Part shown: one piece after another, positions 25,471 to 33,622 of the stretch
How the letters are laid out: each line of letters starts with the position of its first letter
Position numbering within the stretch: position 1 is the first letter of the stretch
Source of the DNA: Hyphococcus sp.
GTDB taxonomy: Bacteria; Pseudomonadota; Alphaproteobacteria; Caulobacterales; Parvularculaceae
DNA: 64,000 nt
Direction: 5' to 3'
NCBI GenBank assembly: GCA_021776335.1
Contig: JAJFGB010000009.1
Location: forward strand, 806,001-870,000
Made by a program: the position numbers and the translations under genes
The notes under the pieces: generated by a model
Told to the model about the DNA's origin: nothing
The model's input: only the letters and a program-made list of their open reading frames with translations
The model's database searches: none

Positions 25471-27256
25471 ACTTCCCGCGCCCGACACGCATCAAAAATG
25501 CATCCATGGGTTCAAACGCCGGCTCATACCCTGCCGGGATCGCTTTCATGTACCATGCGTAGGCAATTTCTGCGTTCTGTGAAGCGCTGAGCGCAAAACG
25601 GTCATCAAGCGCGGCGAAATTTTCAAGCGTGAGATCGCTCGGCAGCGTATTGATAAAGTGCAGCCATTCATGGGTCGTCCATGCGCTGGTCTCAATGCCG
25701 TCGAGATTGCCGGCGCCGAGCCAGGCGGCTTGCTGCGCAGAGACCCTGTCAAAGGCATCCGATTGCGGGTTCCCGATGGTGGCCGGCAGGCCCGGTTCAA
25801 ATATCCACGCATCGATTTCCGCTTTGGTGACGGCGTTCGGATAATTGGTCCACAGATTGTCTTCAAAATACACAAGAAAATCTTCGGTTGTGATGCTCTG
25901 AAAAGCGAAGTGATCGAAATATCCCTTGATGAATGCATCAAAGACCTCTCGCTCAAAGCGTTCTTCCAGAAATTTCAGGAAAAACATGCCGCCAGCATAG
26001 GAAACCTGACTGAAGGCGTCATCGGGATGCTCGAGGTCTGCTGGCATTTTAAGCGCGGTTAGTTCAGGCCGGTCTGCTTCTGCGACCGCACGCTTCAATG
26101 TCTCCAGATCGAGCGCGCGTTCCATTATTGCCCGGTCTTCACCATAGAGCGCTTCCATGACGCGGTTTTCCACATAGGACGTAAAGCCCTCATTGAGCCA
26201 GGCGTCGCGCCATGTGGCGTTGGTGACGAGATTGCCGGACCAGGAATGCGCCAGCTCATGGGCGACGACATTGGTGAGGCTTTTGTCGCCGGCAATGAGC
26301 GTTGGCGTCAGGAATGAAAGCCGTGGGTTCTCCATACCCCCGAATGGAAAGCTCGGCGGCAGAACAATCATGTCATAGCGCCCCCAGCGATAGGGCCCAT
26401 AGAGCGCTGCATTGGCGTCTTCCATAGCCGGGGTGTCAGCAAATTCCGCCGCTGAAGCGTCCAGAATATAATCTTCTGCGTAAACGCCAATATGATCGTT
26501 GATCGCTTTGAACTCGATATCTCCGACAACAATCGCCAACAGGTAAGACGGGATTGGCTGCGACATCTTGAATGAATAATCGCCATCGCGGCCGCCGCCT
26601 TCATCCTGACGTGCGCTCATCAGGGCAATCAATTCCGGCGGGGTTTGGATTCGCGCTGAATAAGTCATGCGCACAGCGGGGGTGTCCTGCAGCGGCGCCA
26701 TAGAGCGCGCGAGCATAGGTTGAAACTGGCTGAACAGGAACGGATGCTCTTTGCCGGCAGTCTGCTCGGGTGACAACCATTGTAGCCCTTCGGCCTCGGG
26801 GCTGGTGCTGTAGGTGACGCGTATTCTGTCTGCGCCGTCCGGCAAACTGATTTCAAGCCGTGAGCCAATGACCGGATCGTCTTCGCCGAGAGAAAATTCT
26901 GCTTCAACCCAGGCGTCATTTGAATGCGCTTCAATTTTACTGATCGACAGGTCGTTCGCGTCCAGCACCAGTGTCGTTGCCTCAGCATTCAGCCGCTCAA
27001 AATCAATCTCTGCGGCGCCCACGAGCACTTTTTCGTCAAACCTGACCTCAAGATCGAGATCTACATTCGTGACGCGCACGTCATTGTAATTAGCGTGTGT
27101 AAATGGGTCGATCGCCTCTTCCGGGGTCAGCTTCGCCCAGGTTGCTTCGCTGTTCATGCCTTCTGTTGGCTGCGTTGCGCCACCGCTTTCCTCACGCGAG
27201 CAACTGGCGAGTACTATAGAAAGGGCTAGGATGAGGGCAGAGAAGCGGTTGATCAT
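25340..27256 (-). CDS. M1 family metallopeptidase (leukotriene A4 hydrolase-like), lipoprotein
   Basis: A 638-residue zinc aminopeptidase. It has a lipoprotein signal (LILALSIVLASCSREE), the exopeptidase motif GGMENPRLSF, the zinc motif VAHELAHSW and the downstream ligand Glu in NEGFTSYVE. The C-terminal ARM-like helical region matches leukotriene A4 hydrolase/aminopeptidases. It removes N-terminal residues from peptides, here probably anchored to the outer or periplasmic membrane. Its 3' end overlaps the convergent YcxB-like gene by 131 bases. Confidence 0.93.
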   Translation of the reverse strand: MINRFSALILALSIVLASCSREESGGATQPTEGMNSEATWAKLTPEEAIDPFTHANYNDVRVTNVDLDLEVRFDEKVLVGAAEIDFERLNAEATTLVLDANDLSISKIEAHSNDAWVEAEFSLGEDDPVIGSRLEISLPDGADRIRVTYSTSPEAEGLQWLSPEQTAGKEHPFLFSQFQPMLARSMAPLQDTPAVRMTYSARIQTPPELIALMSARQDEGGGRDGDYSFKMSQPIPSYLLAIVVGDIEFKAINDHIGVYAEDYILDASAAEFADTPAMEDANAALYGPYRWGRYDMIVLPPSFPFGGMENPRLSFLTPTLIAGDKSLTNVVAHELAHSWSGNLVTNATWRDAWLNEGFTSYVENRVMEALYGEDRAIMERALDLETLKRAVAEADRPELTALKMPADLEHPDDAFSQVSYAGGMFFLKFLEERFEREVFDAFIKGYFDHFAFQSITTEDFLVYFEDNLWTNYPNAVTKAEIDAWIFEPGLPATIGNPQSDAFDRVSAQQAAWLGAGNLDGIETSAWTTHEWLHFINTLPSDLTLENFAALDDRFALSASQNAEIAYAWYMKAIPAGYEPAFEPMDAFLMRVGRGKFIYRLYQKLVDQEKRVWAETVYERARPGYHPIAQRRIDAIFSE

Positions 27257-27413
27257 AGGGTAATCCTCAAAAATACTGGAAAAGCGCGGCGCACCCTAGC
27301 GGCGCCGCCGTGAGGCGGCAAGGCGGTCCAGCTTCGCGAGAATTCATTGTACTGTCCCAATATGCTGCGCGTGCGATAGCGCTCTCCTGGACATTCGGCT
27401 AAAGACCTTCGCC

Positions 27414-28139
27414 ATGCGTTTCCCCCCTCTCCTCCGCGGTCGGTTAATCAAACGATATAAGCGGTTTCTCGCCGACATCTTATTGGATGACGGTCGTGAG
27501 ATAACGGCTCATTGCGCTAATCCCGGCTCCATGATGGGGGTCGCCATTAAGGATGCGCAGGTGTGGGTCAGCGAACATCAAGATGCCAAGAGGAAGCTGC
27601 CCTTCTCCTGGGCGTTTGTGGAAATCGGCAAAACACTCATTCCCGTCAATACCAGCAATCCCAACAAGATCGCCTATGAGGCGATTGAGGCTGGTGTCAT
27701 CCCAGAGTTGACCGGCTACGCAACGATCCGTCGCGAGGTGAAATATGGCGACGCCAGCCGCATCGATATTCTGCTGGAGGGCGCCGCATCTGATCGGATT
27801 GGATGCGACAAATCATGCTATGTGGAGGTCAAAAATGTGCATCTCTCGCGGCGGTCTGGCCTTGCTGAATTTCCAGATAGCGTCACCACACGCGGCGCCA
27901 AGCATCTAAGGGAGCTGGCGAAAATCGCCGCCGGCGGCGAGCGCGCAGTCATGCTTTTCATCGTGCAGCGCAGTGATTGCAAGGGTTTTGCCCCTGCTGC
28001 GGATATCGACCCGGCCTATGCTGAGGGGCTTAAGGCGGCTATGGCAGGCGGTGTTGAAACTCTCTGTTATGATTGCGAAGTTACGTTGAGCGAGGTAGTT
28101 CTTCGCCGTGCCCTGGAGATGAAGCTGGAAGATGCATGA
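27414..28139 (+). CDS. sfsA: DNA/RNA nuclease SfsA
   Basis: A 241-residue SfsA-family protein (sugar fermentation stimulation protein; the family contains a PD-(D/E)XK-like nuclease core). Diagnostic segments are KRYKRFLADILLDDGREITAHCANPGSM, VNTSNPNKIAYEAIEAG, SRIDILLEG, CYVEVKNVHLS, FPDSVTTRGAKHLREL and MLFIVQRSDC. The catalytic Asp, Glu and Lys lie in RIDILL and VEVKN. It is the first gene of a four-gene operon; its stop overlaps the map start (ATGA). Confidence 0.93.
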   Translation: MRFPPLLRGRLIKRYKRFLADILLDDGREITAHCANPGSMMGVAIKDAQVWVSEHQDAKRKLPFSWAFVEIGKTLIPVNTSNPNKIAYEAIEAGVIPELTGYATIRREVKYGDASRIDILLEGAASDRIGCDKSCYVEVKNVHLSRRSGLAEFPDSVTTRGAKHLRELAKIAAGGERAVMLFIVQRSDCKGFAPAADIDPAYAEGLKAAMAGGVETLCYDCEVTLSEVVLRRALEMKLEDA

Positions 28140-28984
28140 CTGACACCGCTATCGATTATGAACAAGAGCCTCGCGAAGGCGAAATCAAAATCCACACGAC
28201 AGAGGATTTTGACGGCATGCGCGAAGCCGGCCGGATCGCTGCTTCGTGTCTTGATATGTTGACCGAGCATGTTGCTCCGGGTGTTACGACACAATCCCTT
28301 GACGATCTTGTGCGCGCTTTTGTTTTCGATCATGGCGCTATTCCGGCGACGGTTGGGTATCGCGGTTATCGTCATTCCAGCTGCATCTCGCTCAATCATG
28401 TCATCTGCCACGGCATCCCGGGACCAAAGGTTTTAAAGAACGGCGACATCATGAATATCGACGTCACTGTAATTGTTGATGGCTGGCATGGCGACACCAG
28501 CCGCATGTATTTTGCCGGCGAGACGAAGGTAAAAGCGCAGCGTCTTGTTGATACGACCTATGATGCGCTGATGGCAGGTATCGAAACTGTCAAACCCGGT
28601 TCTAATCTGCGCGATATTGGCCGCGCTATTCAGACGCTGTCTGAAGGACAAGGGTTTTCCGTGGTGCGTGATTTTTGCGGGCATGGATTAGGCCGTGTCT
28701 TTCATGCGCCGCCTAATGTCGTTCACTATGCTGAATATAAGGATCGCTTTGGCGCCATTCACCGTGCATCGAATATCACGCTCCAGCAAGGCATGTTTTT
28801 TACGATCGAGCCGATGATCAATGACGGCAAGCCGGATGTGAAACTGTTAAAAGACGGGTGGACCGCGGTCTCGCGCGACAAATCGCTGTCGGCGCAGTTT
28901 GAACATTCGATTGGCGTTACCGAAACCGGTTATGAGATTTTTACCAAATCGCCGAAGGGGCTAAATAAGCCGCCTTATGCATAA
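28136..28984 (+). CDS. map: Type I methionine aminopeptidase
   Basis: A 282-residue metalloprotease that removes initiator Met from nascent proteins. Metal ligands are in place: Asp in [10 protein letters not shown] and GWHGDTSR, His in DFCGHGLGR, Glu in FFTIEPMIN and QFEHSIGVT. The frame opens at 28073, but the ATG at 28136, overlapping the sfsA stop as ATGA, fits length and coupling. Its stop overlaps the radC start (TAATG). Confidence 0.95.
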   Translation: MTDTAIDYEQEPREGEIKIHTTEDFDGMREAGRIAASCLDMLTEHVAPGVTTQSLDDLVRAFVFDHGAIPATVGYRGYRHSSCISLNHVICHGIPGPKVLKNGDIMNIDVTVIVDGWHGDTSRMYFAGETKVKAQRLVDTTYDALMAGIETVKPGSNLRDIGRAIQTLSEGQGFSVVRDFCGHGLGRVFHAPPNVVHYAEYKDRFGAIHRASNITLQQGMFFTIEPMINDGKPDVKLLKDGWTAVSRDKSLSAQFEHSIGVTETGYEIFTKSPKGLNKPPYA

Positions 28985-29688
28985 TGGCTGACGGTTCGCT
29001 GAAATCCGGCGGCATGACAGATCACGCTAAAGGCCACCGGACGCGTCTGCGGGCGCGATTTAAAAAAGCGGGTGTTGACGGTATTCAGGATTATGAGCTT
29101 TTGGAAATGGTGTTGTTTCGCGCCATTCCACGCCGTGACGTTAAGCCTCTCGCCAAGGAATTGATCGCGAAGTTCGGCGGCTTTGCGCAGGTGATCGCTG
29201 CGCCTGCGGAACGGCTGACGGAAATCAAGGGCGTATCAGACAATGTCGCGCAGGAACTGAAGATCGTTCATGCCGCCGCAGTCAAACTGTCTCAGGAACG
29301 TGTTCTCAAACGCCCTGTCCTGTCGTCATGGAATGACCTGATCGCTTATTGCCGTGCGGCGATGGCCGACGAAAAAACCGAGCTCTTTCGCATTCTTTTC
29401 CTCGATCGCAAAAATATCCTTATTGCCGATGAGGTGCAGCAGCGCGGCACGGTCGATCACACGCCGGTTTATCCGCGCGAGGTTGTCAAGCGCGCCCTGG
29501 AACTGAGCGCCTCGGCAATCATCCTTGTGCATAATCATCCCTCGGGTGATCCGACGCCGTCTCGCGCCGATATTGATATGACCAACCACATTGTTGAAGC
29601 CGCCAAAGCGCTTAATATCAGTGTTCATGATCATCTGATTATCGGTCACAAAGATCATGCGAGCTTTAAATCGATGGGACTTTTATGA
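28984..29688 (+). CDS. radC: RadC family JAB/MPN-domain protein
   Basis: A 234-residue RadC (UPF0758) protein. The N-terminal helix-hairpin-helix region ([16 protein letters not shown]) is followed by a JAB-type metalloprotease fold with the zinc motif [14 protein letters not shown] and an upstream Glu in DEVQQRG. Despite its name, a DNA-repair role is unproven. The gene starts on the map stop codon (TAATG) and ends overlapping the pfkB start (ATGA). Confidence 0.93.
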   Translation: MADGSLKSGGMTDHAKGHRTRLRARFKKAGVDGIQDYELLEMVLFRAIPRRDVKPLAKELIAKFGGFAQVIAAPAERLTEIKGVSDNVAQELKIVHAAAVKLSQERVLKRPVLSSWNDLIAYCRAAMADEKTELFRILFLDRKNILIADEVQQRGTVDHTPVYPREVVKRALELSASAIILVHNHPSGDPTPSRADIDMTNHIVEAAKALNISVHDHLIIGHKDHASFKSMGLL

Positions 29689-30620
29689 CACCGCGCATCA
29701 TTACGCTAACACCTAACCCGGCGCTGGATTATGCCGTCCAGGCAGATTTTGTGGAGCCGAACAGGAAATTACGCTGTCGCGACCCGCAAACCCATCCGGG
29801 CGGCGGTGGTATTAATGTGGCGCGCGCCGTTTCGCGCCTCGGTGGTGAAACCCTTGCGATCTTCACGGTCGCGGGCGTTTATGGCGACGCCTTGCTGCAC
29901 ACCGTTGCGGCGGAGAAAGTTCCCATGCTGGCGGTGCCGGTTTCCGGCGAAACAAGACTGGCGTTTCATATTCAAGAACATAAACACGATAATGAATACC
30001 GGTTTAACCTGCCGGGACCGACACTAACCGATGTTGACGCACAAAATCTGCTCGATGCTGTTCGCGACCACGCGCAGTCCGGCGATTATGTCGTCGGCAG
30101 CGGTAGCTTGCCGCCGGGCGCATCGGCAGATTTCTGGGCGCAAGCCGCGCGTGCCGCAAAGCACAAGGGCGCCCATTTTATTCTCGATTCCATTAGCGGT
30201 GTTCGCGAAGCGCTTGCTGAGGGCATATTTATGCTGCGACAGAATAAGCATGAATATCAGGTATTGGCGGAACGCGATCTCGAATGGCCGGGTGAAATTA
30301 CAGAGTTTGCCAAGGCTACTGTCATCGATGGCGGTGTTGAACGCATGGTCGTGACCCATGGCGGCGACGGATCAGTGATGGCGTCGCCCGGCGGCGCAGT
30401 TCGTGTCGGCGCGTTGAAAGTCAAAGCACATAGCGCCGTGGGCGCTGGCGATTCCTTTGTTGCTGCGCTGCTTGTCGCGCTTGCCCGTGGTGAGGGCGAC
30501 GAAAACGCCTTGCATTACGGTATGGCCGGCGCTGCTGCGACGCGCATGACTGAGGGAACGGCGCTGTTCGATCCGGCGGATGTGGAGCGGCTCTACAAGA
30601 CGGCATGTAATGCAAGCTGA
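29685..30620 (+). CDS. pfkB: 6-phosphofructokinase II (PfkB family)
   Basis: A 311-residue ribokinase-fold sugar kinase. The N-terminus ([28 protein letters not shown] and [18 protein letters not shown]) closely resembles E. coli Pfk-2. The anion hole and catalytic Asp are in [12 protein letters not shown]. Pfk-2 phosphorylates fructose 6-phosphate; 1-phosphofructokinase or tagatose-6-phosphate kinase activity is a related possibility. Last gene of the sfsA-map-radC-pfkB operon, ending just before a strong terminator. Confidence 0.88.
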   Translation: MTPRIITLTPNPALDYAVQADFVEPNRKLRCRDPQTHPGGGGINVARAVSRLGGETLAIFTVAGVYGDALLHTVAAEKVPMLAVPVSGETRLAFHIQEHKHDNEYRFNLPGPTLTDVDAQNLLDAVRDHAQSGDYVVGSGSLPPGASADFWAQAARAAKHKGAHFILDSISGVREALAEGIFMLRQNKHEYQVLAERDLEWPGEITEFAKATVIDGGVERMVVTHGGDGSVMASPGGAVRVGALKVKAHSAVGAGDSFVAALLVALARGEGDENALHYGMAGAAATRMTEGTALFDPADVERLYKTACNAS

Positions 30621-30629
30621 AGATAACGG

Positions 30630-30675
30630 GGCCATCGGGTGATTAGAAGGAACCGCCCGATGGCCTGGTTTTTTT
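30630..30675 (+). terminator. Intrinsic terminator of the sfsA-map-radC-pfkB operon
   Basis: A perfect 10-bp stem, GGCCATCGGG pairing with CCCGATGGCC, with a 16-base loop, followed by TGG and a run of seven T. It lies 10 bases after the pfkB stop. It may also help separate the operon from the convergent barrel gene. Confidence 0.9.
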
Positions 30676-30719
30676 GCTGAGCATCGGCCTGCGTGCGAAG
30701 GCGCGCATACTGTTTATTT

Positions 30720-31487
30720 TTAGAAGCGGTAACGCAGCCCGCCGGTGACGGTGAAGCCGTCAATATCTTCTTCAAGAGTAGCGTTAAAGAGATCCGCGCC
30801 GCCGCCGATAAAACGCCGGTCAAGCTTTACATTTTGAATGCGAAAATAACGCCCTTCAGAATAAAGCTCGATATTATCGTTGAGCTCGTAGCTGGCGCCG
30901 ACCGCGAAATGGCCTGCAAAGGCCGTATCTTCACCGAAAACGCCGAATGTCGGCGCTGTGGCGCTTGCAGGAAAATAGCCCACATTAGAATTGACGACCG
31001 CAATGCCGAGTCCGCCGCCAATATAGGGAACAAAGCGCTGATCGGCGCTGAACCGGATATCCGAATAGTTATTCAAATAGAAAAAAAGCGCATCCTGATC
31101 GCCGCTAAAGGTCTGGGCGCCTCCATTGAATGAGCCGGCATTGATATCATTTTCGAGGTAGCTCACCTCAAGCTCCAGGCGCGGTTGGAAATAGCCGAGA
31201 TAGGTGAAAGGGAGCTGATAGCCGACAGCGCCGCCAAATGTGTAGCTGCTGGAATAATCAAGCGCCACATCTAGAGGAACGCCCGCAACACCGGTTGGGC
31301 CAGGAATGCCTGCGACCGGATCGCTGACGCCACCAAAATTTGTGTCGCTTAAAAACGACGCGCCGCCAAAGCCCGATACATAAAATGAGGACGGCGCCGG
31401 TTCCAGATTGAAGATGCCCTCTGCCTGAACTGGCAGCGACAACGCGGAAAGCGCAGCGGCGATTGATGAATACTTTAATACTGACAT
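30720..31487 (-). CDS. Outer-membrane beta-barrel protein
   Basis: A 255-residue protein with a signal peptide (cleavage about PVQA-E, residue 22), Gly- and aromatic-rich alternating strands (FYVSGFGGASFL, VPYIGGGLGIAVVN, GFTVTGGLRYRF) and a terminal Phe, the barrel-assembly signal. It resembles the small OmpA/Omp25-type barrels (8 strands likely). No ligand is known. AAAGGAAATC precedes the ATG. It lies downstream of the rhlE-like gene on the same strand but about 200 bases away. Confidence 0.82.
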   Translation of the reverse strand: MSVLKYSSIAAALSALSLPVQAEGIFNLEPAPSSFYVSGFGGASFLSDTNFGGVSDPVAGIPGPTGVAGVPLDVALDYSSSYTFGGAVGYQLPFTYLGYFQPRLELEVSYLENDINAGSFNGGAQTFSGDQDALFFYLNNYSDIRFSADQRFVPYIGGGLGIAVVNSNVGYFPASATAPTFGVFGEDTAFAGHFAVGASYELNDNIELYSEGRYFRIQNVKLDRRFIGGGADLFNATLEEDIDGFTVTGGLRYRF

Positions 31488-31584
31488 CCGACAGATTTCC
31501 TTTGCAATTTGAGCGCGTGCAAAACCAAAGCGCAGGGACGTGGTTACGCACTCCCAATGCGCAATGCAGCAAACATCGCTTCAC

Positions 31585-31600
31585 AATCACTCACGTGATT
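31585..31600. promoter_or_regulatory. Short palindrome upstream of the barrel gene
   Basis: AATCAC and GTGATT form a 6-bp inverted repeat with a 4-base spacer, about 100 bases upstream of the outer-membrane barrel gene start. Possibly an operator; support is positional only. Confidence 0.25.
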
Positions 31601-31606
31601 GCGAGA

Positions 31607-31634
31607 GACGCCGATGTCAGAAAACACCGGCGTC
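31607..31634 (-). terminator. Hairpin after the rhlE-like gene (weak terminator candidate)
   Basis: GACGCCGATG and CACCGGCGTC pair with one mismatch around an 8-base loop. It lies 54 bases past the helicase stop. There is no U-tract, so it may be a weak or Rho-assisted terminator, or just an mRNA 3' hairpin. Confidence 0.35.
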
Positions 31635-31687
31635 GCTTAAGCAAAGAATTAAATTTTATGTAATGTGATTGCGTTCAGCGCACGCGC

Positions 31688-33178
31688 CTAGGCGGCCGCT
31701 GATTTTCGCTTTGGTTTGTATCGTTTTGTTGGCCGCTTACCGCCATTGTTGTTGGCGCGGTTTTCATTAGCTGGCGCGCCGGGTTTTCCATGCTTGCGGC
31801 CTGGTTTGTGTTTCGTGTGCTTGGCGCCTGCATGATTTGCGTCAGTCGCGGTGCGCTTTTCGGATTGCCCCTCTGTCACGTCGCCGCGCCTTCCACGATG
31901 CTTTTTCTTGTTGCCGGAAGCGGGTTGATCGGCTGACTTCTCGCCATTGCGACCACGCCATTGCGATTTTCCGCGGCCGCCATTGTTTTGGCTGCTTCCG
32001 CGTCGGCCGCGGGTCTTGCCGTTACGGCCTGACATTGCTTTTTCTTCTTCGGTCAACGTGCCGCTTTCCACGCGGACTTTGATCCCCATCAATTTTTCGA
32101 CAGCGCGCAACAGGTGGAATTCGTCGGCGGAGCAAAATGCGACCGCCTCCCCTTCAGCGCCGGCGCGCGCAGTGCGGCCGATGCGGTGGACATAGTTTTC
32201 TGCAACTTCCGGCAGGTCAAAATTATAAACATGACTGACGCCGGAAATATCAATGCCGCGTGCAGCGACATCTGTTGCGACCAGCACGCGAATTTTTCCA
32301 GTGCGAAAAGCCTTGATCGCGCGGTCGCGCTGACCCTGGCTTTTGTTGCCATGGATAGAGTCCGTAGAAAAACCACAGGCCGCCAGCGTCTTCATCAGCT
32401 TTTCTGCGCCATGTTTTGTGCGTGAAAAAACCAATGAAAGATCACCCGGCCGTTGTGACAGGCATTTCTTCAGAAGGTCTGTCTTGCCTTTTTGTGGTGT
32501 GAAATGAACCGACTGGCTGATCTTGTCAGCAGCGCGGCCTGACGGCGCTGTTTCGATGCGTATTGGATCTGTCAAATAAGCGCGTGACAACGCTTCAACC
32601 TGTTTCGGCATGGTCGCTGAGAACAAAAGCGTTTGACGTGGCGATCCGAGAAGCTTCGCGATGGTTTTGAGCGAATGGATAAAACCAAGATCAAGCATCT
32701 GGTCTGCTTCATCGAGCACTAGAAACTTGGCCGTGTCGAGAAAGACCGCTTTGCGATCAACAAGATCGAGTAAACGTCCAGGCGTTGCGACCAGAATGTC
32801 CGTTCCGCGTTTGAGGTTATGAATCTGCCCGTTGATTGAGGCGCCGCCAACCACAACATTAATGCGCAAATGCGAGCCCCGGATATAATCCCGGAGATTG
32901 TTGGCGATCTGATTGGCCAGCTCCCGCGTTGGGGCAAGGATCAGCGAACGGATGGATTTTGGCGCGCGCTTCGTATGGTCAGCCAGGAGAAGATTGATCA
33001 GCGGCAAACCAAAGGCAGCCGTCTTTCCAGTGCCGGTCTGGGCCAGGCCCATCAAATCATGGCCATCGAGGATCAATGGGATCGCTTCACTCTGAATTGG
33101 GGTTGGCTGATCAAAACCAAGAGCCTCAACGGCTTTCAAAATACGGGGCGAAAGCCCGAGGGCTTCAAACTGTGTCAA
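31688..33178 (-). CDS. DEAD-box RNA helicase, RhlE type
   Basis: A 496-residue ATP-dependent RNA helicase. Motifs in order: GFDQPTPIQSEAIP (Q), AQTGTGKTAAF (I), PTRELANQIA (Ia), DEAD in VLDEADQML (II), SATMP (III), HRIGRTARAG (VI). After residue ~370 the tail is basic and low-complexity, rich in RGR, NNGG and KPGRKHGK, as in RhlE proteins that remodel ribosomal or degradosome RNA. The start is TTG (TTG ACA CAG), preceded by AAAGG. A structured leader lies upstream. Confidence 0.92.
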   Translation of the reverse strand: MTQFEALGLSPRILKAVEALGFDQPTPIQSEAIPLILDGHDLMGLAQTGTGKTAAFGLPLINLLLADHTKRAPKSIRSLILAPTRELANQIANNLRDYIRGSHLRINVVVGGASINGQIHNLKRGTDILVATPGRLLDLVDRKAVFLDTAKFLVLDEADQMLDLGFIHSLKTIAKLLGSPRQTLLFSATMPKQVEALSRAYLTDPIRIETAPSGRAADKISQSVHFTPQKGKTDLLKKCLSQRPGDLSLVFSRTKHGAEKLMKTLAACGFSTDSIHGNKSQGQRDRAIKAFRTGKIRVLVATDVAARGIDISGVSHVYNFDLPEVAENYVHRIGRTARAGAEGEAVAFCSADEFHLLRAVEKLMGIKVRVESGTLTEEEKAMSGRNGKTRGRRGSSQNNGGRGKSQWRGRNGEKSADQPASGNKKKHRGRRGDVTEGQSEKRTATDANHAGAKHTKHKPGRKHGKPGAPANENRANNNGGKRPTKRYKPKRKSAAA

Positions 33179-33622
33179 AATAACTACCTTTAAGCGGGTA
33201 GCTCCGGCCCCTTAGGCCGTTCCACCCGTCATGAATCGAAACGAACAAGCTTGCTGCAGCACCTTTATGGTCTGCAGGGCGTCCGTCTTATGCGGTTGCG
33301 ATCATGGGCTCGCCCCGGACTGAATTGTCGTTTGGGGCCGCCAGATCGTCAGAACCCCGCGTGATGTGGGAACTTGTTCTTTGCCCTTTTCCCGGCTGTT
33401 GGGCCAAGTGCAGGCGCTGCTTTGCCGTTCATTGCACCGGAAGGGAGCAACAAAATCGCTCGGGTTTTCGGGAGTGCGGGCTGCTCACGCGGCAGCCATA
33501 GGACATGCAGCGCGCTGTATCGGCGCTGTTTTCCCCAAAGTCAACCGGCTAAGCTGCCCGTTAATATCTTGGTAAGCTTTGGCGGCGGCTTTTGGCTGCC
33601 GATCGCAATTCGATGGTGACCC
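33179..33622 (-). other. Long leader region of the RhlE-type helicase gene
   Basis: About 444 bases without a credible gene; open frames on the plus strand here lack recognisable content. Transcribed with the helicase it would form a long 5' leader, ending with a compact hairpin next to the ribosome binding site (separate entry). No other element was recognised. A long leader is common in cold-regulated helicase genes; that this one is thermosensitive is inference. Confidence 0.5.
33195..33228 (-). promoter_or_regulatory. Two-level hairpin adjacent to the helicase ribosome binding site
   Basis: On the minus strand an outer stem CGGGT/ACCCG encloses an inner stem CGGCC/GGCCG with loop TAAGG, separated by a purine-rich internal loop (GGAA / GAGCT). 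It ends 6 bases before AAAGG, the presumed Shine-Dalgarno of the TTG-started helicase. Its position suggests translational control. Confidence 0.5.

Noticed and set aside
33550-33570. TTAA-like motif (TTAATATCTTGGTAAG) as a CtrA site
   Set aside because: One mismatch and no gene start at a suitable distance.
33304-33619. Small plus-strand frames in the helicase leader
   Set aside because: Three overlapping frames with no domain or clear ribosome binding site; the region is better explained as a leader.
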